From positions 1-6,851 of the forward strand of contig DMAP01000387.1 of the NCBI GenBank assembly GCA_003446975.1: a DNA stretch of 6,851 nucleotides. Reading direction: 5' to 3'. A program made the translations under genes and the position numbers. The notes beneath the pieces are model-generated. The model was not told the DNA's origin and searched no databases. It was given only the letters and a program-made list of their open reading frames with translations. Source of the stretch: Clostridiales bacterium. GTDB lineage: Bacteria; Bacillota; Clostridia; Tissierellales; Dethiosulfatibacteraceae. This document shows, piece after piece, positions 1 through 6,734 of this stretch (position 1 is its first letter; each line of letters begins with the position of its first letter).

Positions 1-36
1 TTCAAATCAATCACCTGTCCTTATGCTTAGCATTAA

Positions 37-65
37 ATTATAACAAATCTTTATATCCGTGTCAA
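37..65 (-). promoter_or_regulatory. Consensus sigma-70/SigA promoter for a gene beyond the left edge
   Basis: Reading the minus strand, a perfect -35 box TTGACA (60-65) and a perfect -10 box TATAAT (37-42) are separated by exactly 17 bases. The -35 box starts three bases after the cvfB stop codon. Transcription would start near position 30 and run off the window. A possible Shine-Dalgarno AGGTGA (11-16) is followed five bases later by TTG (3-5), so a gene may begin at the very edge, but only one codon would be visible and it is not called. There is no terminator between cvfB and this promoter, so operon read-through would add to its output. The match to consensus is direct; activity is inferred. 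Confidence 0.8.
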
Positions 66-68
66 ATT

Positions 69-896
69 CTAGTCTCTCTTTAGATTGATACCCTTGTCTG
101 ATATTGTGATCAAATCCCGTTTGTACAGCCGACCTATTGCAATCTTGAATGATCCCTTGCTCATATTGAAGGTTTCTTTTATAACATTAGGGTTGGTTTT
201 GTCGTTGTACGGCAAGAATCCTCCTGCTTTTACCAATCGTTTGTACACAGTCTCAGCATCATCATCCATTTTAGTATGTGTCTTGTCAAAAAGGTTCAGA
301 TTCAATTTCCCGTCCTCTCTGACTTTTACAACTCGTGCCTCAACCTGATCGCCAATTCCCTTTCCAAAGAAGTCTTTCTCCTGAATCAGGCCGTGGTACT
401 TGTTATCTACAGCTACCATGGCTCCCAATCCTCGTTTAAGACTGTAAATGGTACCTTTGACCTTGTCCCCGATTTTATAAGGGGAGTCTGTCTTAAGCAT
501 CTCATAAATGTCCATGGTTGCACACAGGCGATCTGATTTATCAAGATAAATACCTACTATGTATTCATGACCTACCCTGATCTGTCCCTTTTGCTGTTTA
601 AAGGGTAAAAACAAATTCTTGTCCAGACCCCATTCCATAAAAGCACCTATGTCTGTTATATCAACCACCTTCAAATAGCCTATCTCGCCAATAACAAGTT
701 TCGGCCTTTTCAGCGATCCTTCAAGTCTATTGTTCATCTTATAGACAAAGACATCTCTCATTTCGCCTTTTTCAATGATGTTTTGACCTTTTTCTTTCTT
801 GACATAGACTTCTGTTCCGTTTTCATCTATGAAAATAAGATCTTTAACATCTACTTTGTTTAATTTTAAAAACTGCATTTCGCCTAATTTAATCAT
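69..896 (-). CDS. cvfB: CvfB/YitL-family S1 RNA-binding protein
   Basis: Predicted cytoplasmic RNA-binding protein of 275 residues, close to the roughly 300 of characterised CvfB proteins. Domains in order: an N-terminal S1-like segment (about 1-62), a second S1 repeat (about 67-131, with the GEIGYLKVVDITDIGAF core), a third S1 repeat (about 140-198, around GDKVKGTIYSLKRGLGAM) and a C-terminal winged helix (about 211-272). The winged helix carries the family hallmark GGFLPYNDK and the later SKGSFKIAIGRLYK. In Staphylococcus aureus, CvfB binds RNA and affects virulence gene expression; its exact role here is unknown. The start is ATG at 894-896, because AAGGAG lies just before it; an in-frame TTG at 912-914 would add six residues but has no ribosome site. 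The start overlaps the rnr stop by 8 bases, which suggests translational coupling. It is the last gene of the predicted operon and no terminator follows it. Confidence 0.88.
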   Translation of the reverse strand: MIKLGEMQFLKLNKVDVKDLIFIDENGTEVYVKKEKGQNIIEKGEMRDVFVYKMNNRLEGSLKRPKLVIGEIGYLKVVDITDIGAFMEWGLDKNLFLPFKQQKGQIRVGHEYIVGIYLDKSDRLCATMDIYEMLKTDSPYKIGDKVKGTIYSLKRGLGAMVAVDNKYHGLIQEKDFFGKGIGDQVEARVVKVREDGKLNLNLFDKTHTKMDDDAETVYKRLVKAGGFLPYNDKTNPNVIKETFNMSKGSFKIAIGRLYKRDLITISDKGINLKRD

Positions 897-3018
897 TTTT
901 CTCCTTCTTTCCAATGAACAAAAAGTCTATTTCCGCCTTTTGTATATTGACACTTGTTAGTTTTACTTGTACGATATCGCCTATCTTGAAGGTTTTCTTA
1001 GTTCTTTCACCCATTAGGCAGTAGTTTCTCTCATCATAGAAATAGTAGTCATCATCCATATTGGAGATATGTACCAATCCTTCTACCGTATTGTCCAGTT
1101 CCACAAACACGCCGAAGCTGGTAACGCTTGAGATCACACCTTCATATTCTTCTCCAATGTGATCAGACATATACTCTGCTATCCGGATGTCATCCACATC
1201 TCTTTCAAGATGCTCCGCTTTTCTCTCATTCACCGAGCATGTTCTAGCTATCTCAGGAAGACTATCATTCAAACGCTTGTATTTCTTATCTAGCGTCCCA
1301 TTCAGATAATCCTTGATGATTCTGTGTATCTGCAGATCCGGGTATCTCCTGATTGGAGATGTGAAGTGGGTATAGAATTTGGATGCCAATCCAAAATGGT
1401 CTTCTGCTTCGTGGCTGTAAACAGCTTTCTTCAGTGATCTCAACATGATTGTATTGATGACTGTTTCCTCTTTTTTGCCTTTGACTTTTTTAGATATCGC
1501 CTGAAACTCCTTGGGATGAATATTGCCTACTCCCTTGAGATTATAGCCGAAATTGGCAATGAATTTATTGAACTCCACAACACTTTCATAATCAGGAGAC
1601 TCATGAATACGATACAGGAAGGGGGTTTTGGCCCAATACATGTTTTCAGCTATGGTTTCATTGCATAGAATCATGAACTCCTCAATGATGCGGTTGGATA
1701 CCCTTCTTTCATACTTCTGTATATCAACAACTTTTCCAGTTTCGTCCAGTATGATTTTCGCCTCAGTGAAATCAAAGTCGATGCAGCCTCTTTTTTCTCT
1801 CTTTTGACTCAGTTTTATGCTTAACTCTTCCATTACCTTGAAGTCTTCTACAAATGGCTTGTATTTTTCTATCAGCGACGTATCTTCATTCTCCAATATT
1901 TCTGATACTTCTGTGTAATTCATCCTGACTTTTGATTGGATTACGCTTTCATAAATCTCATGTGATTTGACAACTCCTTTGGAATCAACAAGCATAACAA
2001 CAGACAAAGTCAGTTTGTCTTCATAAGGATTCAAGCTGCAAACACCATTTGAGATTTCCTTAGGCAGCATTGGGATGACACTTCCCGGCATATAGACCGA
2101 GGTGCCTCTTTCGTAAGCTTCTGCGTCCAGAATGCCCCCTTCTTTCACATAATGGGCGACATCTGCAATATGGACTCCCAATTCATACATGTTGTTGTCG
2201 AGTCTCTTTATATGTACTGCATCATCAAGGTCTTTTGCGTCCTCTCCGTCTATTGTCAGTATTTTGTAGTCTCTAAAATCTTTTCTTCGTTTGATTTCCT
2301 GTTCATCTATTTCCTGTGTCACTCTCTTGGCTTCAGATAAAACTTTGTCCGGGAAATCAATCTTGATGCCGTTTCTAATCAGGGCTGACAATATATGTGT
2401 ATCCATATCGTCTGAAGAGCCTAATATCCTAGTTATTATTCCTGCTGGGTTTTTCCTTTTCTCAGGCCAGTCGGTAATTTTTACGATGACTTTCTGCCCG
2501 TCTTTGGCTTTATTGAAATCAGATTTGGATACAAAAACATCCTGTGACAGTCTTTTATCATCCGGCAATACAAATCCGAAATTTCTCGCCTCTTGAAAAG
2601 TCCCTATGATTTCTTCGTTTGCTCTTTTGATGATCCTAATGACTTTGCCTTCCTGTTTCTTCACATCATGGCTGCTTTTCATCGGTCTGACAATGACTGT
2701 ATCGCCATTCATAGCACCATTTAGATCCACAGGTGGTATAAATATGTCCTTGATGTCGGAGTCCTCAGGTATAAAAAACCCGAATCCCTTTGCAGATCCC
2801 TGTATGGTTCCCTTAAGCAAGTTCATTTTACTGGGCAGCCCATATCTATCATTTCTGGTTCTAATGATTCTGCCTTCATTCTCAAGTTCAGTCAGTATTT
2901 TAAGTATCTCATGCTTCAAATCTTTTGAGGTGTTTAACTCTTTTAATATTTCACCAATCAACATTGGCTTATAAGCATCTTCACTCATGAAAAAGATGAT
3001 TTTATCCTTAATATTCAT
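889..3018 (-). CDS. rnr: Ribonuclease R, 3'-5' exoribonuclease
   Basis: Processive 3'-5' hydrolytic exoribonuclease of the RNase II/RNB family, acting on structured mRNA, rRNA fragments and, in studied bacteria, tmRNA-tagged transcripts in the cytoplasm. The 709 residues contain an N-terminal winged helix (about 1-62), two cold-shock domains (about 68-125 and 134-198), the RNB catalytic domain (about 245-590) and a C-terminal S1 domain (about 622-697, GEEYEGVISSVTSFGVFVEL). The metal-binding acidic set is intact: D257, D263, D265 and D266 in IDGEDAKDLDDA, and the HFTSPIRRYPDL motif is at 551-562. Length is typical, but it ends three lysines after the S1 domain, without the long basic tail of E. 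coli RNase R. The ATG has AAAGGAG five bases upstream. It begins 21 bases after ddl and overlaps cvfB. In many Firmicutes rnr sits between secG and smpB; neither is visible here. Confidence 0.96.
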   Translation of the reverse strand: MNIKDKIIFFMSEDAYKPMLIGEILKELNTSKDLKHEILKILTELENEGRIIRTRNDRYGLPSKMNLLKGTIQGSAKGFGFFIPEDSDIKDIFIPPVDLNGAMNGDTVIVRPMKSSHDVKKQEGKVIRIIKRANEEIIGTFQEARNFGFVLPDDKRLSQDVFVSKSDFNKAKDGQKVIVKITDWPEKRKNPAGIITRILGSSDDMDTHILSALIRNGIKIDFPDKVLSEAKRVTQEIDEQEIKRRKDFRDYKILTIDGEDAKDLDDAVHIKRLDNNMYELGVHIADVAHYVKEGGILDAEAYERGTSVYMPGSVIPMLPKEISNGVCSLNPYEDKLTLSVVMLVDSKGVVKSHEIYESVIQSKVRMNYTEVSEILENEDTSLIEKYKPFVEDFKVMEELSIKLSQKREKRGCIDFDFTEAKIILDETGKVVDIQKYERRVSNRIIEEFMILCNETIAENMYWAKTPFLYRIHESPDYESVVEFNKFIANFGYNLKGVGNIHPKEFQAISKKVKGKKEETVINTIMLRSLKKAVYSHEAEDHFGLASKFYTHFTSPIRRYPDLQIHRIIKDYLNGTLDKKYKRLNDSLPEIARTCSVNERKAEHLERDVDDIRIAEYMSDHIGEEYEGVISSVTSFGVFVELDNTVEGLVHISNMDDDYYFYDERNYCLMGERTKKTFKIGDIVQVKLTSVNIQKAEIDFLFIGKKEKND
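901..906 (-). promoter_or_regulatory. Ribosome binding site that decides the cvfB start
   Basis: AAGGAG on the minus strand, four bases before ATG 894-896 and wholly inside the last codons of rnr. It favours the ATG over the upstream in-frame TTG at 912-914, which has only AT-rich sequence before it. Ribosomes finishing rnr would pass directly over this site, so re-initiation is plausible. Confidence 0.8.
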
Positions 3019-3039
3019 AAATACTCCTTTTGTTGCTGT

Positions 3040-4209
3040 TTATCCTTTGATTCCCTTGGTCATATTGTTCAGCAAGTCAACATCATAAGAATTTATCTTT
3101 TCAGAGTTGTCTGCATGCTTTTGCAATGCAATTTCAATTAGTCTATTGATCAAATCCTTAAACTTGACACCGGATGGTTCCCATAGATAAAATGACGCTG
3201 AGCCGGGTATGGTATTGATTTCATTAACGTAAATCTCTTCGCCTTCCAGCAGAAAATCTATCCTTGCAACACCCTTGGCATCGATTGATTTGAATGCCTC
3301 TTTGGCTAATAACTGAATTCTTTCCGAAATATAATCAGGAATATCTGCAGGTATGATTCTCTTGTCTGTGCCTTTATCATTTTTGTTGCCATTTTTACTC
3401 ATATACTTGTCTTCGAATTTCAAGTATTCCTGCCATCCAATTGGTTCTTCGCAGAGTGATGCCTGTAAATCATTTTCATATCCCATCACAGAGCAATTGA
3501 TCTCTCTTGGATTCTCCAGACATTTCTCAATGATTATTTTTCTGTCATAATGAAAAGCCACTTCTATTGTGTATTCAAGCTCGTTTCTGTTTCTTGCCTT
3601 TCCGATTCCAATGCTGGATCCCAAGTTGGAAGGCTTCACAATCAGGGGATAGCCGATAGCTTCTGATTCAAGAAGGCATTGCTCCTTGAGCTGATCGTAT
3701 TGTGATCTGTAAAACCATACATAGGGCAATACGGGAAGCTGCTCTGCCTTGAACACTTTCTTCATCAGGACCTTGTCCATTCCAAGAGCCGATGCCTTAA
3801 CGTCTGAGAAGCCATAGGGAACACCACAAGTCTCAAGCACACCCTGTAAAACACCATCTTCCACGCTAGTCCCATGAGTTGCAGGAATGACAACATCCAC
3901 CAATATTTTTTCCCGCTTTTTAGAGAGAAACCCTTGCTTGATGTCAGGATTTGGATAGAGGCAGAGAACAGCTCTATCGTCAGAGGATTTCCAAGGCATA
4001 ACCTCCAACAAATTGTTGAAGTTTTTCGTCTTATATGTTTCAATGCTTGCTAATGCCTCCCCAACAAGCCACTTTCCAGTTTTCTCTATGTAAATGACCA
4101 TAGCTTCATATTTGGTTCTGTCTATGTTTTCAAAAATTTGAAGCCCGGTAATAATTGAAACCTCATGTTCTACTGACTTTCCGCCTATTATAACCCCAAC
4201 TCTTTTCAT
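3040..4209 (-). CDS. ddl: D-alanine--D-alanine ligase-like ATP-grasp enzyme, divergent type
   Basis: Predicted to join two D-alanines with ATP, giving the dipeptide used by MurF in peptidoglycan precursor synthesis in the cytoplasm. At 389 residues it is longer than the usual 300-370. Family landmarks: GGKSVEHEVS (9-18, E14 matching the first-site Glu of E. coli DdlB), HGTSVEDG (112-119), MDK (144-146), the ATP loop KPSNLGSSIG (192-201), E228-K229, the omega-loop KY pair (268-269) expected of D-Ala-D-Ala rather than D-Ala-D-Lac ligases, RIDF (316-319) and the metal ligands in NEIN (329-332). Two oddities: the omega loop after KY carries a Lys/Asn/Gly-rich stretch (272-283), and the C-terminal motif reads IPGSASFYLWE instead of the common PGFT..SMYP. 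AAGGA lies seven bases before the ATG. It follows the MurF-like gene by 30 bases. The family is certain; the exact second substrate is not. Confidence 0.9.
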   Translation of the reverse strand: MKRVGVIIGGKSVEHEVSIITGLQIFENIDRTKYEAMVIYIEKTGKWLVGEALASIETYKTKNFNNLLEVMPWKSSDDRAVLCLYPNPDIKQGFLSKKREKILVDVVIPATHGTSVEDGVLQGVLETCGVPYGFSDVKASALGMDKVLMKKVFKAEQLPVLPYVWFYRSQYDQLKEQCLLESEAIGYPLIVKPSNLGSSIGIGKARNRNELEYTIEVAFHYDRKIIIEKCLENPREINCSVMGYENDLQASLCEEPIGWQEYLKFEDKYMSKNGNKNDKGTDKRIIPADIPDYISERIQLLAKEAFKSIDAKGVARIDFLLEGEEIYVNEINTIPGSASFYLWEPSGVKFKDLINRLIEIALQKHADNSEKINSYDVDLLNNMTKGIKG

Positions 4210-4239
4210 CTGATATTCCTTTCATGCTTATCTTTAAAA

Positions 4240-5856
4240 TTATGCTTCATTGTATGTGTCCGGCAGATCATTCTCAAACAGTACCACATCACCCTTCTTA
4301 AGCAGTGTTTTCAAAACTGTTTCAGATTCCTTCAGTGATTGTACGATGATAATGTTCTCCTTGATAAAATCCGATGCAAGCAACCCATCTTTAATGGCTT
4401 GAGTTCTTGCTTCTCCTACTAATATCACTATATCACAAACCTGGGCTATTCCCTCACCGAGTTTTTTGTTTTCCTCATATTCCAAATCACCAAGGCCTAT
4501 CATTCCAGGTGTCACAATTATTTTTCTATTATCCTTAAATTCTGATAGAACTTCCAGGGCTGCGGTTGCGCCATCCGGATTGGAGTTGAAGGCATCGTCT
4601 ATGACGATTACGCCTGTTCCCGGATTGATCAACTGAAGCCTATGCTGAATCGGCTCGATTTTTTCTATGCCACTTGCTATTTGTACAAGGCTCATTCCAA
4701 GAGCATAACCGGTAGCCGCACCTGCCAGAATATTAAGCACATTGTGCTTGCCCAGCAATTTTGTTTTGCATTCAACAGTGCCTTTGCCTTTTATATTCAA
4801 CGTGAATGTCGATCCTTCAATACCAGTCACAATATCTTCTGCATAGACATCAAGATCCTTATGATTCTTCAATCCGTAAAGGATTTTTTTGATGTAGGTC
4901 ATATCAGCCAGTTTTTTGACATACTCGTTGTCATAATTGAATATGGCCCAGCCATCTCCTGAGAGGCCTTCAATAAGTTCATACTTCGTCTTGGCTATGT
5001 TCTCGATTGTCTTAAAGGTTTCCAGATGACAAGGTCCAATGGACGTAATGATGCCTATATCAGGGGTGACCAACTTGGTCATTTCCTTGATTTCACCCAT
5101 TCTTTCCGCGCCAAGCTCAGCAACAAAAACATTGTAGCTATCATCCAAATCTTCATTGATGACCTTGCTTACACCCATTGGCGTATTATAGCTTCCCGGT
5201 GTCTTAAAAGTTTTATATTTTTGCTCAAGTATTTCAGCTGTTATGAATTTCGTGCTCGTTTTACCGTAACTGCCTGTTATGCCTACTACAGTAAGATCTT
5301 CCAGACTTTTTATCTTATCCTGGGCCGCTTGATAGAACCTGTTGTTGATTGATTTTTCAAATGGATTTAACAACCATATTCCACCTATAATATAATAGGT
5401 GCCATAATATATGGAAAGTGCTAAGATAAAGGCTGATATCGGTATATAATAAGACTCTCCAGCAATCCATCTTGCCAGCAAGACAACAATGATGAAATCA
5501 ACTATGGCAAGTACCAATGTCCCAATGAGCAGCCTTTTGGCCCTATCTGTCATCACCAGTGGTTTTTTTGACTCATATTTTTTGTAAGAGGCCACATATA
5601 GACCCGTTACCGACCAAATTAAAACTAGAATTCTCAAATCAAAGGGATAAAACATATAAATCAAAACCACAACAACTGAGACGATAACGAGAAGATGTGA
5701 CTTTGGGCCATGGGCCTTAGTTTTGTTGTTGGCTAGCCACTTCATATATTTTTCATTGTCATACATTTCCAATTGAATCATATGCAACGAATACAGCACC
5801 CTTTCAAAAGTGTTTATGAGCCATACCACAAATAAAACAATTATCAGTAAAGACAT
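4240..5856 (-). CDS. murF: Membrane-anchored MurF-like Mur ligase
   Basis: ATP-dependent Mur ligase family protein of 538 residues, most like MurF, which adds D-Ala-D-Ala to the UDP-MurNAc-tripeptide. The central ATPase domain starts with the P-loop GITGSYGKTST (192-202) and continues with AELGAERMGEI (246-256), TSIGPCHLETF (271-281), the AKTKYELI segment (288-295, likely carrying the carbamylated Lys) and GKHNVLNILAGA (369-380). The C-terminal domain has the MurF-type DDAFNSNPDGA (420-430). The normal N-terminal substrate-binding domain is missing. Residues 1-163 instead hold about five hydrophobic helices (2-16, 53-70, 74-90, 108-129, 136-162). The loops at 32-53 and 91-108 are basic, which by the positive-inside rule places the ATPase in the cytoplasm. 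The KGSRG-type end of classical MurF is absent; the protein stops at LFENDLPDTYNEA. AGGAGG lies five bases before the ATG. Ligase class is sure; substrate is inferred from ddl next door. Confidence 0.82.
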   Translation of the reverse strand: MSLLIIVLFVVWLINTFERVLYSLHMIQLEMYDNEKYMKWLANNKTKAHGPKSHLLVIVSVVVVLIYMFYPFDLRILVLIWSVTGLYVASYKKYESKKPLVMTDRAKRLLIGTLVLAIVDFIIVVLLARWIAGESYYIPISAFILALSIYYGTYYIIGGIWLLNPFEKSINNRFYQAAQDKIKSLEDLTVVGITGSYGKTSTKFITAEILEQKYKTFKTPGSYNTPMGVSKVINEDLDDSYNVFVAELGAERMGEIKEMTKLVTPDIGIITSIGPCHLETFKTIENIAKTKYELIEGLSGDGWAIFNYDNEYVKKLADMTYIKKILYGLKNHKDLDVYAEDIVTGIEGSTFTLNIKGKGTVECKTKLLGKHNVLNILAGAATGYALGMSLVQIASGIEKIEPIQHRLQLINPGTGVIVIDDAFNSNPDGATAALEVLSEFKDNRKIIVTPGMIGLGDLEYEENKKLGEGIAQVCDIVILVGEARTQAIKDGLLASDFIKENIIIVQSLKESETVLKTLLKKGDVVLFENDLPDTYNEA

Positions 5857-5872
5857 GTTGACCTCCTTTTAT

Positions 5873-6637
5873 CTAATTGATGTTGAGAAAGCTTTTAATC
5901 ACCAGTCTGAATGTTTGAAAATCATCGATGAAGGAGTAGTGCCCCGCTCCTTTTATCACAACCAATCCGCTGCCTTTGATTTCTTTTTCCATAATCCGGC
6001 CATCTGACAATGGCGTGGCATCATCTTCTTCGCCCCAAATCAACAGTGTCGAAGCCTTTATATCTTTAAGAAGATGTCTCAGATTATCATTTACCACCTT
6101 GACCATCGTTTGCCGCATAATACCGTCGGACTGACGATAGTCTTCAGATCCATGTTTTTTATAGAAGGCTTCCAGTGATTTATCGCCATCTTTACCTGCA
6201 TGAAAAAATAGGTATAATTTCTTCATGGCTTTGAATCCGTATACTTTGATATGGTATTTTATGCCTCTTTTGGGAATGATTCCCGCACTATCAATCAATA
6301 TTAGCTTATCAATCAGTTCAGGATATTGACTCGACAAGATAATTGATATTCTTCCACCGTGAGAGTGACCAAATAATACAATTCTTGTCAAACCCAATTT
6401 ATCTATGAATTGTTTAATTACATTCGCATAGTCATAGGAATCGAATGGTGTTTCTGGCTTTGCGCTTTCGCCGAATCCAGGCAAGTCAACTGCCGTTACC
6501 CTATAATGACGCTTTAAGAGATTATATATTGGCATGACTGTTTGGCTATTGCAACCCCAGCCATGAAGAATCAGGGCATCTTGACCATGCCCTTCCTGAA
6601 TATAGTTGATTTTCAGATTTTGAATGTCTATTATCAT
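5873..6637 (-). CDS. Alpha/beta-fold hydrolase, substrate unknown
   Basis: Soluble 254-residue hydrolase with a complete predicted catalytic triad: S92 in the nucleophile elbow GHSHGG (90-95), D205 in WGEEDDATP (201-209) and H233 in GAGHYSF (230-236). The oxyanion-hole motif HGWG is at 25-28 and DLPGFGES (51-58) is typical of the family. The segment between strands 6 and 7 (about 119-190) is a helical, lysine-rich cap that probably sets specificity. No signal peptide or membrane helix is seen, so it should act in the cytoplasm. The start is supported by AGGAG five bases before the ATG. It is the first gene of the operon and ends 16 bases before the MurF-like gene. That context hints at a link to cell-wall precursors or lipid carriers, but the fold is too general to give a substrate. 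Esterase, C-C hydrolase or thioesterase activities all remain possible. Confidence 0.88.
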   Translation of the reverse strand: MIIDIQNLKINYIQEGHGQDALILHGWGCNSQTVMPIYNLLKRHYRVTAVDLPGFGESAKPETPFDSYDYANVIKQFIDKLGLTRIVLFGHSHGGRISIILSSQYPELIDKLILIDSAGIIPKRGIKYHIKVYGFKAMKKLYLFFHAGKDGDKSLEAFYKKHGSEDYRQSDGIMRQTMVKVVNDNLRHLLKDIKASTLLIWGEEDDATPLSDGRIMEKEIKGSGLVVIKGAGHYSFIDDFQTFRLVIKSFLNIN

Positions 6638-6644
6638 ATAAGCT

Positions 6645-6655
6645 CCTGATTCAGG
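6645..6655 (-). repeat. 11-base palindrome overlapping the first ribosome site of the operon
   Basis: CCTGATTCAGG is a perfect inverted repeat (five-base arms around one central base). On the minus strand its right arm supplies part of the AGGAG ribosome site (6643-6647) of the hydrolase gene, and it lies in the short 5' leader downstream of the predicted -10 box. It could be an operator or a small stem of about four base pairs that hides the ribosome site. An inverted repeat this short can also occur by chance. Confidence 0.35.
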
Positions 6656-6669
6656 GTCTGACTACATTG

Positions 6670-6698
6670 ATTATAACAGATAAGTATTTAATTTTAAA
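6670..6698 (-). promoter_or_regulatory. Extended -10 promoter for the five-gene operon
   Basis: On the minus strand a perfect TATAAT (6670-6675) is preceded by TG one base upstream (TGTTATAAT, an extended -10). A weak -35 box TTTAAA (6693-6698, four of six bases matching TTGACA) sits 17 bases further up. Transcription would start near 6663, giving a leader of about 25 bases before the hydrolase ATG. The -35 box abuts the T-tract of the hppA terminator. No other good promoter was seen in the short gaps between the five genes, so this one probably drives the operon. Confidence 0.72.
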
Positions 6699-6700
6699 GT

Positions 6701-6723
6701 AAAAAAGCCCCATCAAAGGGGCT
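6701..6723 (-). terminator. Rho-independent terminator of hppA
   Basis: On the minus strand a six-base-pair stem AGCCCC/GGGGCT with a six-base loop is followed directly by a run of six T (6701-6706). It begins 11 bases after the hppA stop codon, so it ends the hppA transcript and insulates it from the operon promoter just downstream. Confidence 0.9.
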
Positions 6724-6734
6724 CTCAGTTTACT

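Noticed and set aside
1..5. Start of a new gene at the left edge (AGGTGA ribosome site, then TTG at 3-5, or a GTG at 12-14)
   Set aside because: At most a few codons are visible, so neither the start nor the frame can be supported.
85..536. Two open frames on the plus strand (87 and 86 codons) opposite cvfB
   Set aside because: They mirror a gene with clear S1 and winged-helix motifs on the other strand, have no convincing ribosome sites and resemble no known protein.
2152..2974. Plus-strand open frames of 62, 101 and 122 codons opposite rnr
   Set aside because: They lie antisense to the conserved cold-shock and catalytic regions of RNase R; their Ser/Phe-rich translations are typical of the shadow of a real gene.
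3765..4043. 92-codon frame on the same strand as ddl in another reading frame
   Set aside because: Wholly inside the conserved N-terminal half of ddl, with no recognisable motifs and no independent ribosome site.
4642..5352. Plus-strand open frames (106 and 108 codons) opposite the MurF-like gene
   Set aside because: They are antisense to the conserved P-loop and central Mur ligase motifs and show no protein-like features of their own.
3040..5856. Vancomycin-resistance (van) cluster
   Set aside because: A ligase and a MurF-like gene are present, but the ligase has the KY pair of D-Ala-D-Ala enzymes and there is no VanX, VanY, VanH, VanT or two-component regulator in the window.
6638..6734. 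Riboswitch or other leader RNA before the operon
   Set aside because: The gap between the hppA stop and the hydrolase start is only 97 bases and is accounted for by a terminator, a promoter and a leader of about 25 bases.
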